Source of the DNA: Bosea sp. AS-1
GTDB taxonomy: Bacteria > Pseudomonadota > Alphaproteobacteria > Rhizobiales > Beijerinckiaceae
Direction of reading: 5' to 3'
DNA length: 64,000 nt
NCBI RefSeq assembly: GCF_002220095.1
Contig: NZ_CP022372.1
Coordinates: 4,436,501 to 4,500,500, forward strand
Positions 8,102 through 17,313 of this stretch are shown piece after piece; within the stretch, counting starts at the first letter, position 1; the number at the start of each line of letters is the position of its first letter. Below the pieces are notes generated by a model, which was not told where the DNA came from, searched no databases, and saw nothing but the letters and a program-made list of their open reading frames with translations. Made by a program: the position numbers and the translations under genes.

Positions 8102-9850
8102 ATGACGCTCGTCCTACGCCAACCACGGCAGCCGGACCCCGCCCCCGGGATCCGGCTGCCGCAGTTTTCCCTGCCCTCCGAGGCCGGCCTGCCGGCGCTC
8201 GTCGTCGCGGTCGCCCTGCTCTTCGGCGGCTTGCCGTTCCTGCGGCTCCTGCTGGCCGCCTTTGCACCAGGCTGGCAATTTGCGCCGGCGACCGCCATCG
8301 AGGCGATCACGAGCCGCTCGGCTGCGGCTGCCACGCTGCATACGCTCGACACCTCGTTCTTCTCGGCGCTGGGAGCGCTCGCGATCGGCGCCATCGTCGC
8401 TCTGGCGCTGGGCGTCACCGATGTCCGCGGCAAGCGCCCGCTCGCCTTCGGCTTCGTTTTCTCGATGATGATCGCGCCGCAAGTCGCAGCGCTGGCCTTC
8501 CTCAGCCTGCTCGCACCGAACTCGCAGGTGCTGATGCTGCTGGGGCTCGCGCCGGAGCCGGGCACGGCGAACCCGCTGCTCGGGAGCGGCGGCATCATCC
8601 TGGTGATGGCGCTGCACCATGCACCGCTGGTCGCGATCACGCTCTGGACGGGCCTGCGCAGCATCCCGCATTCGCTGGTCGAGGCGGCGCAGATGGAGGG
8701 TGCTGGTCCTGCGACCATCACGGCTCGGATCATCCTGCCGGTACTGCGCCCGCAACTGATCGCGGCCGGGCTGATCGCCTTTGTCGCCGGCGTCGGCAAT
8801 TTCGGCATCCCCGCCCTGCTCGGCCTGCCGGTGAACTACCTGACCCTGCCGACCCTGATCTATCGCCGGCTGTCGAGCTTCGGTCCCGAGAGCCTGCCGG
8901 AGGCGGCGGCACTGGCCCTGCTCGTCGGCATGGTCGCCGCGCTCGGCATCCTGGCCGGCATGACGGTCGCGCGGCGCCAGGGCGGCAGAGTCGAAATCGA
9001 AAGGCCGCTCGAACCCTATTGGCAGCTGGGCTCGGCCCGCATGTTCGTGGCCGCGGCGCTCTGGCTGCTACTCGTCGTCAAGCTCGGCCTGCCCCTCTTC
9101 GCGCTTTTGAGCGAAGCGCTGACTCCGGCGCTCGGCGTGCCGCTCTCCTGGCAGAGCCTGACCTTCGACAAATTCGCCGAGGTTCTGTTCCGCCAGGCCG
9201 TCACCATTCGCGCCTTCTGGAACTCGTTCTGGTTCGCGGCCGTCGCCGCGATCCTGCTCTCGCTGACCGCGATCGCCTTCGCCTACGGTCTGGAGCGGCG
9301 GATGGGCAAGCTCAGGCGCGCGGTCGAGCTCGTCGTCGAGCTGCCCTATGCCCTGCCCGGCGTGGTGCTCGCTATCGCCTGCATCCTGATCTTCCTCAGG
9401 CCGCTGCCGCTGGTCGGCGTCAGCCTCTACGGCACGCCCTTCATCATCCTCTTCGCCTATCTGGCTCGCTTTCTGCCGCTCGCGCTGAAGGCACCGCTCG
9501 CCGCGATGGCCCAGATCGAAGCGCATCACGAGGAAGCTGCCAGGCTCGACGGCGCCAGCCTCTGGCAGATGCTGCGCTTCATCGTCGGGCCGATTCTGGC
9601 TCCCGCTGCCGCCGTCTCGGCGCTGATGGTCTTCCTCGTCGCCTTCAACGAACTGACCGTCTCGGCACTGCTCTGGTCTTCGGGCACGGAGACGCTCGGC
9701 GTCGTGCTGTTCAGCCTGAAGGAGGCCGGGCTCGCGGGCGAGGCCGCGGCCATCGCGATCAGCGCCTCGGTTGTGATCCTTGCGGTCATGCTGATCCTCG
9801 ATGTTCTCGGCCGACGCCTGCCGCAAAACGTACTGCCCTGGCGGATCTAG
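8102..9850 (+). CDS. Fe(3+)-type ABC transporter permease with two fused BPD domains
   Basis: 582 aa with about 12 membrane helices and two binding-protein-dependent transport domains in tandem. EAA-type loops occur in each half: LVEAAQMEGAGPATI near residue 195, and EEAARLDGASLWQML near residue 480. This is the FbpB/AfuB architecture. It follows the binding protein in the same operon and ends 16 bases from the convergent LysR gene, leaving no room for a third gene of the system. Confidence 0.9.
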   Translation: MTLVLRQPRQPDPAPGIRLPQFSLPSEAGLPALVVAVALLFGGLPFLRLLLAAFAPGWQFAPATAIEAITSRSAAAATLHTLDTSFFSALGALAIGAIVALALGVTDVRGKRPLAFGFVFSMMIAPQVAALAFLSLLAPNSQVLMLLGLAPEPGTANPLLGSGGIILVMALHHAPLVAITLWTGLRSIPHSLVEAAQMEGAGPATITARIILPVLRPQLIAAGLIAFVAGVGNFGIPALLGLPVNYLTLPTLIYRRLSSFGPESLPEAAALALLVGMVAALGILAGMTVARRQGGRVEIERPLEPYWQLGSARMFVAAALWLLLVVKLGLPLFALLSEALTPALGVPLSWQSLTFDKFAEVLFRQAVTIRAFWNSFWFAAVAAILLSLTAIAFAYGLERRMGKLRRAVELVVELPYALPGVVLAIACILIFLRPLPLVGVSLYGTPFIILFAYLARFLPLALKAPLAAMAQIEAHHEEAARLDGASLWQMLRFIVGPILAPAAAVSALMVFLVAFNELTVSALLWSSGTETLGVVLFSLKEAGLAGEAAAIAISASVVILAVMLILDVLGRRLPQNVLPWRI

Positions 9851-9866
9851 CTCCTTGTTTCAGCAT

Positions 9867-10796
9867 CTACTCCGCCGCCGCCCGCAACTCCGGTTTCGGC
9901 TCGCCCATCAGCAGCGAGCGGGATGCCTTGGCCTCCCTGACGACGAAGTCGACGATGGCGCGTACCCGCGCGACATCCTTGAGGTCGGCATGGACAAGCA
10001 GCCAGAAGGAGCGCGTGATCTGCACCGTATCGGGCAGCACCGGGACGAGCCTGGGATCGCCCTCCGCCATGAAGTGGTGGATCACGCCGATTCCCGCTCC
10101 GGCGACGACGGCGTTCATCTGCGCGATGACGCTCGAGCTCTGGACATGGGCGCGCAAGCCTTTGGCGACCTCGTCGAGGTAGTCGAGCTCCGGTGAGAAG
10201 ATCAGGTCGTCGATATAGCCGATGATACGGTGCTCGAAGAGATCATCGGGCCTCGTCACCGGCGGCATCGCGGCGAGATAGTCCCGCGCAGCGTAGAGGC
10301 CGAGGCGATAATCGGCGAGCTTGCGTGCCACCACCTTGCCCTCCTTCGGCGGGGCAAGCGTGATCGCGACGTCAGCTTCGCGTTTCGACAGCGAGAGCAG
10401 GCGCGGCATGGCGATCAACTGGATCTCCAGCCCCGGATAGGATTTCGCGAAGAGCGCGAGCCGCGGGGCCAGGAAGGAAGTGCCGAAGCCGTCCGGCGCG
10501 CCGATCCTGACCGTGCCCGACAGCGCCATGTCGGCGCCGCCGATATCGCTCTGGATCGCGAGCGCCTCAGTCTCCATGCTTTCGGCCTTGGCGAGAAGGC
10601 GCTCGCCATGGGCGGTCAGCGTATAGCCCTGCGGGCGACGCTCGAAGAGCTTCGCCTTCAGCGCCTCCTCCAGCGAGGTGATGCGGCGCGAGACTGTGGC
10701 ATGGTCGGCGCCGAGCCGGCGGGCCGCGGCCGTCAGGCGCCCAGAGCGCGCCACCGCGAGAAAGAAACGGAGATCGTCCCAATCGAAGCGCTCCAA
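9867..10796 (-). CDS. LysR-family transcriptional regulator
   Basis: About 309 aa from TTG 10796, which is preceded by GGAGGG at the right distance. The frame is open to 10922, but that would overlap the start of mmsA and adds about 42 residues not seen in the family. N-terminal winged HTH (LTAAARRLGADHATVSRRI) and a C-terminal effector-binding domain follow. It is divergent from mmsA with 124 bases between the starts, which contain an imperfect inverted repeat (10837-10871). By position it likely controls the valine-catabolism cluster and itself. The effector is unknown. Confidence 0.88.
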   Translation of the reverse strand: MERFDWDDLRFFLAVARSGRLTAAARRLGADHATVSRRITSLEEALKAKLFERRPQGYTLTAHGERLLAKAESMETEALAIQSDIGGADMALSGTVRIGAPDGFGTSFLAPRLALFAKSYPGLEIQLIAMPRLLSLSKREADVAITLAPPKEGKVVARKLADYRLGLYAARDYLAAMPPVTRPDDLFEHRIIGYIDDLIFSPELDYLDEVAKGLRAHVQSSSVIAQMNAVVAGAGIGVIHHFMAEGDPRLVPVLPDTVQITRSFWLLVHADLKDVARVRAIVDFVVREAKASRSLLMGEPKPELRAAAE

Positions 10797-10836
10797 GCCT
10801 CCCTCCTCGTATTTGTGTTTTTGCACGACTGACGTT

Positions 10837-10871
10837 CCACTCTCGCTATAGCCGTGCGCAAACGAGAATGG
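10837..10871. promoter_or_regulatory. Candidate LysR operator between the divergent LysR gene and mmsA
   Basis: CCACTCTCG (10837-10845) and CGAGAATGG (10863-10871) form an inverted repeat matching at 8 of 9 positions, separated by 17 bases. It lies 41 bases upstream of the LysR TTG and 49 bases upstream of the mmsA ATG. LysR regulators usually bind such dyads between divergent genes. Binding is inference. Confidence 0.4.
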
Positions 10872-10920
10872 TAGGGAAGAGGCGGGATCACCACAACAGC
10901 AATTCGTAGGGAGGGCGCCC

Positions 10921-12417
10921 ATGCGTCAGGTCGGACATTTCATCGGCGGCAAGAACGTCGCCGGCACCTCTGGCCGCACGGCCGACATCTACCAGCCGAT
11001 GGATGGCTCGGTGATCGGCAAGGTGGCTCTGGCCTCCGCCGCCGAGCTCGACGCCGCGGTGCAGAACGCTGCCGAGGCACAGCCGAAATGGGCGGCGGTC
11101 AACCCGCAGCGCCGTGCCCGCGTGCTGATGAAGTTCCTCGACCTGATCGCCCAGAACAACGACGAACTCGCCGATCTGCTCGCCCGCGAGCACGGCAAGA
11201 CCATTCCCGACGCCAAGGGCGACATCCAGCGCGGCGTCGAGGTGATCGAATATTCGCTCGGCATCCCCGGCCTGATGAAGGGCGAGTTCACCGACGGCGC
11301 CGGCCCCGGCATCGACATCTACTCGATGCGCCAGCCGCTCGGCGTCGTCGCCGGCATCACCCCGTTCAACTTCCCGGCGATGATCCCGCTCTGGAAGCTC
11401 GGCCCCGCCATCGCCTGCGGCAACGCCTTCATCCTGAAGCCGTCCGAGCGTGACCCCGGCGTGCCGATGCGCCTCGCCGAGCTCTTCGTCGAGGCCGGCG
11501 GCCCTCCCGGCATCCTCAATGTCGTCAACGGCGACAAGGAGGCGGTCGACGCCATCCTCGACCATCCCGAGATCAAGGCGATCGGCTTCGTCGGCTCGAC
11601 CCCGATCGCGGAATATATCTACACTCGCGGCTGCGCGGCCGGTAAGCGCGTGCAGTGCTTCGGCGGCGCCAAGAACCACATGATCATCATGCCCGACGCC
11701 GACATGGACCAGACGGTCGATGCGCTGATCGGCGCCGGTTATGGCTCGGCCGGCGAACGCTGCATGGCGATCTCGGTCGCCGTGCCTGTCGGGAAGGCCA
11801 CCGCCGACGAACTGGTGAAGCGCCTGATCCCGCGCGTCGAGAGCCTGAAGATCGGCCCCTCGACCGACCTCAGCGCCGATTACGGCCCGGTCGTGACCAA
11901 GGCGGCGATGGAAAAGATCAAGTCCTATGTCGACATCGGCGTGAAGGAAGGCGCCAAGCTCCTGGTCGACGGCCGCGACTTCAAGATGCAGGGCTATGAG
12001 AACGGCTTCTATGTCGGCGGCTGCCTGTTCGACAACGTCACCAAGGACATGCGCATCTACAAGGAGGAGATCTTCGGGCCCGTCCTGTCGGTGGTGCGCG
12101 CCGACACCTATGACGAGGCGCTGAAGCTCACCAACGACAACGAATACGGCAACGGCACCGCGATCTTCACCCGCGACGGCGATGCGGCCCGCGACTTCGC
12201 GTCGAAGGTCCAGGTCGGCATGGTCGGCATCAACCTGCCGATCCCGGTTCCGCTGGCCTACTACACCTTCGGCGGCTGGAAGCGCTCCGCCTTCGGCGAT
12301 CTCAACCAGCACGGGCCGGACGCGATCCGCTTCTACACCAAGACCAAGACGGTGACGGCGCGCTGGCCGAGCGGTATCAAGGACGGTGCGAGCTTCGTCA
12401 TCCCGACGATGAACTGA
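10921..12417 (+). CDS. mmsA: CoA-acylating methylmalonate-semialdehyde dehydrogenase
   Basis: 498 aa, normal for the family. NAD-binding pattern ITPFNFPAMIPLWK and catalytic Cys281 in GSAGERCMAIS. The Glu general base of other aldehyde dehydrogenases is absent from the corresponding place (FGGAKNHMIIMPD), as expected for CoA-acylating MmsA. It converts methylmalonate semialdehyde, CoA and NAD to propionyl-CoA and CO2, the last specific step of valine catabolism. AGGGAGG precedes the ATG. First gene of a co-oriented cluster with acyl-CoA dehydrogenase and 3-hydroxyisobutyrate dehydrogenase. Confidence 0.95.
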   Translation: MRQVGHFIGGKNVAGTSGRTADIYQPMDGSVIGKVALASAAELDAAVQNAAEAQPKWAAVNPQRRARVLMKFLDLIAQNNDELADLLAREHGKTIPDAKGDIQRGVEVIEYSLGIPGLMKGEFTDGAGPGIDIYSMRQPLGVVAGITPFNFPAMIPLWKLGPAIACGNAFILKPSERDPGVPMRLAELFVEAGGPPGILNVVNGDKEAVDAILDHPEIKAIGFVGSTPIAEYIYTRGCAAGKRVQCFGGAKNHMIIMPDADMDQTVDALIGAGYGSAGERCMAISVAVPVGKATADELVKRLIPRVESLKIGPSTDLSADYGPVVTKAAMEKIKSYVDIGVKEGAKLLVDGRDFKMQGYENGFYVGGCLFDNVTKDMRIYKEEIFGPVLSVVRADTYDEALKLTNDNEYGNGTAIFTRDGDAARDFASKVQVGMVGINLPIPVPLAYYTFGGWKRSAFGDLNQHGPDAIRFYTKTKTVTARWPSGIKDGASFVIPTMN

Positions 12418-12440
12418 GGCGCCCACCGACGGAGGAGGTC

Positions 12441-12986
12441 ATGGAGCGATCGCTGCGCAGGTCCGCACCGTCGCTCGCCCTCCTCTGCTGCGCGGCGTTG
12501 CCTGCCCTCGCGCAGGACACGCTCTCGCCCGCCTCGCCGGAGGACGCTTTCTGCGAGTCGGGAGTCGTCGAGCATCTGACACTCGACGCGGCCCAGCGGA
12601 GCCATTGCCAAGCGCTCTGGCAAAGCCGGATCGAGGAGATGCGCCGGCGCAACGAAGCGCATGTCGCGCGCATCATCGAGGAAAACCGGCTGCGGCGGGA
12701 GCGCGAGGCCGCCCTGCCTCCGCCACCGCCCCCGCCGATCACGACCGAGAGCTTCATCGGCGGCGGCACTCTCGCCTATGGCGACGTCGTCGTGACCGAC
12801 AAGGGACCGCGGGTCTTCATCGGCAAGGGTGAGGGCCCACCGACGCCCGCCGACTTCGTCGCGCTCGACTCGCCCCTGTCGCCGCACCGCGGCAACACCA
12901 CCCCCTATGACGGGGCCTTTCCCGGCCAACGGCGCCTGCAATCGCCGCGGTCAGGCAGGACCGTCCTCAAGCCTCAGGAGCGCTAG
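12441..12986 (+). CDS. Small secreted protein with the GD-VVT...PADFVAL domain (paralogue of 2572-3084)
   Basis: 181 aa; GGAGGAGG stands just upstream of the ATG. Signal peptide to about residue 25 ([12 protein letters not shown]), a charged helical segment rich in Arg/Glu (about residues 50-90), a run of prolines, then [18 protein letters not shown] and PADFVAL, the motif pair also found in the protein at 2572-3084. Two cysteines flank the helical part. It sits inside the valine-degradation cluster, 23 bases after mmsA and 2 bases before the acyl-CoA dehydrogenase, so it is likely co-transcribed, although a secreted protein has no known place in that pathway. Confidence 0.75.
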   Translation: MERSLRRSAPSLALLCCAALPALAQDTLSPASPEDAFCESGVVEHLTLDAAQRSHCQALWQSRIEEMRRRNEAHVARIIEENRLRREREAALPPPPPPPITTESFIGGGTLAYGDVVVTDKGPRVFIGKGEGPPTPADFVALDSPLSPHRGNTTPYDGAFPGQRRLQSPRSGRTVLKPQER

Positions 12987-12988
12987 CC

Positions 12989-14143
12989 TTGACGCCGTTT
13001 TCCCTGACCGAGGACCAGATCGCCATCCGCGACATGGCGCAGGAATTCGCCGCCGAGACACTCGCCCCCCATGCCGCGCGCTGGGACGAGGAGAAGCATT
13101 TCCCGGTCGAGGAGATGCGTGCCGCCGCCGCGCTCGGCATGGGTGGCATCTATATCCGCGACGATGTCGGCGGTTCCGGCCTTTCGCGGCTCGATGCGGC
13201 GCTGATCTTCGAGGCGCTCTCGACCGGCTGCCCGACGGTCGCAGCCTATATCTCGATCCACAACATGTGCGCCTGGATGATCGACCGCTACGGCTCTGAC
13301 GAACAGCGCCAGCGCTTTCTGCCCAGGCTCTGCACCATGGAGCATCTGGCGAGCTATTGCCTGACCGAGCCCGGCGCCGGCTCGGACGCCGCTGCGCTGA
13401 AGACGAAAGCCGTGCTGGACGGCGACCATTATGTGCTCGACGGGCAAAAGCAGTTCATCTCCGGCGCCGGCGTCTCCGATATCTATGTCGTGATGGCGCG
13501 CACCGGCGAGCCCGGCCCGGCCGGCATCTCGACCATCGTCGTCGAGAAGGGCACGCCGGGCCTCTCCTTCGGCGCCAACGAGAAGAAGATGGGCTGGAAC
13601 GCCCAGCCGACGCGCGCCGTGATCTTCGAGAATTGCCGCGTGCCGGTGGCGAACCGCCTCGGGCCGGAAGGCATCGGCTTCAAGATCGCCATGGCGGGCC
13701 TCGATGGCGGCCGGCTTAATATCGGAGCCTGCTCGATCGGCGGCGCGCAAGGCGCGCTCGACAAGGCTGTCGCCTATGCCAAGGAGCGCAAGGCCTTCGG
13801 CTCGCCGATCGCCGATTTCCAGGCGCTGCAGTTCAAGCTCGCCGACATGGCGACCGAGCTGGAGGCGGCCCGCACCTTCCTCTGGCGTGCGGCCTCGGCG
13901 CTGGACGCCAAGACGCCGGACGCGACCAAGCTTTGCGCCATGGCCAAGCGCGTCGCTACCGATACCGGCTTCGAGGTCGCCAACGATGCGCTGCAGATCC
14001 ATGGCGGCTACGGCTATCTCGCCGATTACGGCATCGAGAAGATCGTCAGGGACCTGCGCGTCCACCAGATCCTCGAAGGCACCAACGAGGTCATGCGGAT
14101 GATCGTCGCGCGTGGCCTGGTGGGGCGCGCCAAGGGAAATTGA
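12989..14143 (+). CDS. Acyl-CoA dehydrogenase, probably isobutyryl-CoA dehydrogenase
   Basis: 384 aa from a TTG start, with CAGGAG 8 bases upstream. Acyl-CoA dehydrogenase signatures are [17 protein letters not shown] and, near the C-terminus, [17 protein letters not shown] with the catalytic Glu in [18 protein letters not shown] enzyme that oxidises acyl-CoA to 2-enoyl-CoA and passes electrons to ETF. Lying between mmsA and mmsB, it most likely acts on isobutyryl-CoA from valine; this rests on context, since substrate specificity cannot be read directly. Confidence 0.9.
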   Translation: MTPFSLTEDQIAIRDMAQEFAAETLAPHAARWDEEKHFPVEEMRAAAALGMGGIYIRDDVGGSGLSRLDAALIFEALSTGCPTVAAYISIHNMCAWMIDRYGSDEQRQRFLPRLCTMEHLASYCLTEPGAGSDAAALKTKAVLDGDHYVLDGQKQFISGAGVSDIYVVMARTGEPGPAGISTIVVEKGTPGLSFGANEKKMGWNAQPTRAVIFENCRVPVANRLGPEGIGFKIAMAGLDGGRLNIGACSIGGAQGALDKAVAYAKERKAFGSPIADFQALQFKLADMATELEAARTFLWRAASALDAKTPDATKLCAMAKRVATDTGFEVANDALQIHGGYGYLADYGIEKIVRDLRVHQILEGTNEVMRMIVARGLVGRAKGN

Positions 14144-14214
14144 GAGCCGGTGTCAGGTTCGTTCGGGCCACGCTCGGGGCCGGCCATGACGGAAAACCAA
14201 GGGAGACAACGCCA

Positions 14215-15102
14215 ATGACCAGCATCGCCTTCATCGGCCTCGGCAATATGGGCGGCCCGATGGCCGGGAACCTCGTCAAGGCGGGGCATAGCGTCAAGGC
14301 CTTCGATCTCGTGCAGGCGTCGAAGGATGCCGCCGCCGAGATGGGAGTAGGCATCGCCGGCTCGGCGAAGGAAGCCGTGGCCGATGCGGAGGTCGTCGTG
14401 ACCATGCTGCCGGCCGGCAAGCACGTGCTCTCGGTCTGGGCCGACATCCTGCCGGCAGTGAAGCCGGGCACGCTGCTGATCGATTCCTCGACCATCGACG
14501 TCGAGAGCGCCCGCAAGGCGCATGCACTGGCGGCCGAGCGCAACTGCCCCTCGCTCGATGCTCCGGTCTCGGGCGGCACGGGCGGCGCCAAGGGCGCGAC
14601 CCTGACCTTCATGGTCGGCGGCACCGACGACGCCTTCGCTAGGGGCGAGCCGATCCTCGCGAAGATGGGGCGCAAGATCGTGCATTGCGGTGGCGCCGGA
14701 AACGGACAGGCGGCGAAGATCTGCAACAATATGATCCTCGGCATTTCGATGATCGGTGTCTCGGAGGCCTTCGTGCTGGCCGAGAAGCTCGGCCTCTCGC
14801 ATCAGGCGCTGTTCGACGTCGCCTCGACCTCCTCCGGCCAGTGCTGGTCGCTGACCACCTATTGCCCGGTGCCCGGCCCGGTACCGACCTCGCCGGCAAA
14901 CAACGATTACAAGCCCGGTTTTGCCTCGGCGCTGATGCTGAAGGATCTCAAGCTGTCGCAGGAAGCGGCCCAGGCCGCCGGCGCCTCGACCCCGCTCGGG
15001 GCGGCGGCCGCGCAGCTCTTCGGACTGCACAATGCCTGGGGCGAAGGCGGCACGGATTTCTCCGGGATCATCCAGCTTTTGCGGGGACGCGGGCAGGCGT
15101 GA
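14215..15102 (+). CDS. mmsB: 3-hydroxyisobutyrate dehydrogenase
   Basis: 295 aa from ATG 14215, with GGGAGA upstream. N-terminal NAD motif GLGNMGGPMAGNL, substrate-binding DAPVSGGTGGAKGATLTF, and catalytic Lys in GNGQAAKICNNMILG. Oxidises 3-hydroxyisobutyrate to methylmalonate semialdehyde, the substrate of MmsA encoded upstream. Full length and well conserved. Confidence 0.94.
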   Translation: MTSIAFIGLGNMGGPMAGNLVKAGHSVKAFDLVQASKDAAAEMGVGIAGSAKEAVADAEVVVTMLPAGKHVLSVWADILPAVKPGTLLIDSSTIDVESARKAHALAAERNCPSLDAPVSGGTGGAKGATLTFMVGGTDDAFARGEPILAKMGRKIVHCGGAGNGQAAKICNNMILGISMIGVSEAFVLAEKLGLSHQALFDVASTSSGQCWSLTTYCPVPGPVPTSPANNDYKPGFASALMLKDLKLSQEAAQAAGASTPLGAAAAQLFGLHNAWGEGGTDFSGIIQLLRGRGQA

Positions 15103-15145
15103 GAGGCGCTTGCGCGGCAGGGTGTCGCGGGTCTAGACCGATGGC

Positions 15146-16102
15146 ATGACCGATGCGCCCCTCCGCCGCGAACGCTCCTCCCTCACCGGCTTCGCGGTCA
15201 ACCGGCTCGACCGGCGCGAGGACCTGCGCAACAAGCCTGATGCGGTGACGGCACTGCGCCACCGCTCGGACACGCTGATCGCCGCCGTAGCTGGCGAGAC
15301 GCCGATCCTCAACCGCATCGACGGCGACACGCTCTCCGTCTGGTTCAGCCATGGCGAGACCGAGATGCTCGGTCCCGCGCTGGAGGAGATCTTCCTCGGC
15401 ATGGCCGAGGATGGCTCGCCCCGCTTCGGACGACTGCTCGACCGGGCCCTCGCCGAAACGCTGAAGGAGCGCCCTGAGCTCGTCGTCACCGATCTGCGCT
15501 CGGTCGCGTTGAAGCGGCTCGTGCCGGAGGATGAGGTCGGCCCGCTGGGCGAAGCCAAGGCGGTGCTCGACTGGCACGCCCGGCACCGCTTCTGTGCACA
15601 ATGCGGCGGCCAGACCGTCCCCGGCACCTCGGGCTGGCGGCGCGAATGCACCGTCTGCGGCGCCCTGCATTTTCCCCGCACCGACCCGGTCGTGATCATG
15701 CTGGTGACGCGCCGCGATACGTGCCTGCTGGCACGCCAGGCGCGCTTCGCACCGGGCATGTATTCCTGCATCGCCGGCTTCGTCGAACCAGGCGAGACGC
15801 TGGAGGATGCCGTGCGGCGCGAAAGCTGGGAGGAAGCCGGTCTTCGCGTCGGCACCGTCCGCTACATCGCCTCGCAACCCTGGCCCTTCCCGTCGTCGAT
15901 CATGGTCGGCTGCATCGCCGAAGCACTGGGCGACGAGATCACGCTCGACATGACCGAGCTCGAGGCCGGCCGCTGGTTTCCGCGCGAGGAGGTGCTGCAG
16001 ATGCTCGACGGCAAGCATCCCGACGGCCTCGCCTGCCCGCAGCACATCGCCATCGCCAACACGCTGGTCCGCGCCTGGGCGCTGGAAGGCGAACGGATCT
16101 AG
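15146..16102 (+). CDS. nudC: NAD(+) diphosphatase / NADH pyrophosphatase (Nudix, Zn-binding)
   Basis: 318 aa. N-terminal NudC domain, a zinc ribbon with CAQCGG and CTVCG, and a complete Nudix box (GFVEPGETLEDAVRRESWEE). The NudC-specific SQPWPFPSSIM motif follows. The enzyme hydrolyses NAD(H) to NMN(H) and AMP and can remove NAD caps from RNA in E. coli. It starts 43 bases after mmsB. Confident family and function. Confidence 0.95.
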   Translation: MTDAPLRRERSSLTGFAVNRLDRREDLRNKPDAVTALRHRSDTLIAAVAGETPILNRIDGDTLSVWFSHGETEMLGPALEEIFLGMAEDGSPRFGRLLDRALAETLKERPELVVTDLRSVALKRLVPEDEVGPLGEAKAVLDWHARHRFCAQCGGQTVPGTSGWRRECTVCGALHFPRTDPVVIMLVTRRDTCLLARQARFAPGMYSCIAGFVEPGETLEDAVRRESWEEAGLRVGTVRYIASQPWPFPSSIMVGCIAEALGDEITLDMTELEAGRWFPREEVLQMLDGKHPDGLACPQHIAIANTLVRAWALEGERI

Positions 16103-16137
16103 GGCCTGCCCTGGGGGAGCATGACGACAGAACCCTC

Positions 16138-17313
16138 ATGACGGACAGGATCAACGCCTTCGTACCCGGCCCACGGGCCCATATCCCCGGCAAGCCGGGT
16201 GGACCGCTCTCGGGCCTGACCTTCGCGGTCAAGGACCTGTTCGATATCGCCGGCGTGCCCACCGGCGGCGGCAATCACGACTGGGCCAGGGCCAATCCGG
16301 TGCCGGAGCGCCATGCCTGGGCCGTGCAGGTCCTGATGGACGCCGGCGCGGAGCTTGTCGGCAAGACGATCACGGACGAGGTCTCGCTCGGCATCCTCGG
16401 CGAGAGTGCCTTCGACGGCACGCCGCTCAACAGCGCCGCGCCGGACCGGGTGCCCGGCGGCTCCTCTTCCGGATCGGCAGCGGCCGTCGCAGCCGGACAA
16501 TGCGACACCGCGCTCGGTACCGACACGGGCGGCTCGATGCGCGTGCCCGGCAGCTTCTGCGGCCTCTACAGCATCCGGCCGACGCATGGCCGGCTCGACC
16601 TGACCGGGCTGATGCCGCAGGCGCCGAGTTCGGACACCGCCGGCTGGTTCGCCCGCGATGCCCGAACCTTCGCCCGTATCGGCACGGTGATACTGGGCGA
16701 GGCGCCTGGTCCCCTGCCGACGAAGCTTCTCGTCGCCGTCGATGCCTTCGGCTTCGCCGATCCGGAGGTCGCCGACGCCTTGCGCCCGATGGTCGAGCGG
16801 CTGGCACGCGTCCTCGGCACCACGCCACGCGAGGAGATCATGGCGCCGCAAGGGCTCTCCGTCTGGGCGCGAGCCCAGCGCAGCCTGCAGCCGGTGGAAG
16901 CCTGGCAGACCTTCAAGCCCTGGATCGAGCAGCACAATCCGCGCATGGCCTTCAGCGTTGCCGCGGGTCTGATCGCCGGCTCGCAAGTTTCAGCGAGCGA
17001 GCGCAACTGGGCCGCATTGATGCGCGAGGAGGCGCGCGCCCGGCTGCGCTACCTGCTCCCGCCCGGGACGATCCTGTGCCTGCCCACGACGCCTTTCCCC
17101 GCGCCGCTGCGGGGACTGCCGATGCCGACGCTGCAACCGATGCGAGACCGCATCACCTGCCTCTGCGCACAGGGGGGTCTGGCAGGTCACCCGCAGGTCA
17201 ACCTGCCGGGCGCGACAGTCGGGGACGCTCCCGTCGGTCTGTCGATCATCGGTGCGCGCGGCAGCGACGCCAGCCTGATCGCCGTCGCACAAGCTCTGGA
17301 GGACGCCGCTTGA
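16138..17313 (+). CDS. Amidase signature family hydrolase
   Basis: 391 aa from ATG 16138. The Ser-Ser-Lys triad is present: Lys32 in AVKDLFDIAG, a Ser in GGSSSGSAAAVAAGQ and the nucleophile in TDTGGSMRVPGSFCGL. Length and the short N-terminus match the compact AMI1-like amidases rather than GatA. The next gene, overlapping by 4 bases, is AtzH/HpxZ-like; such proteins accompany amidases in carboxybiuret and oxalurate breakdown, so a small carbamoyl/ureido or amide substrate is a reasonable guess. A short frame 16121-16141 with its own GGGGGA ends on this start codon. Confidence 0.88.
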   Translation: MTDRINAFVPGPRAHIPGKPGGPLSGLTFAVKDLFDIAGVPTGGGNHDWARANPVPERHAWAVQVLMDAGAELVGKTITDEVSLGILGESAFDGTPLNSAAPDRVPGGSSSGSAAAVAAGQCDTALGTDTGGSMRVPGSFCGLYSIRPTHGRLDLTGLMPQAPSSDTAGWFARDARTFARIGTVILGEAPGPLPTKLLVAVDAFGFADPEVADALRPMVERLARVLGTTPREEIMAPQGLSVWARAQRSLQPVEAWQTFKPWIEQHNPRMAFSVAAGLIAGSQVSASERNWAALMREEARARLRYLLPPGTILCLPTTPFPAPLRGLPMPTLQPMRDRITCLCAQGGLAGHPQVNLPGATVGDAPVGLSIIGARGSDASLIAVAQALEDAA

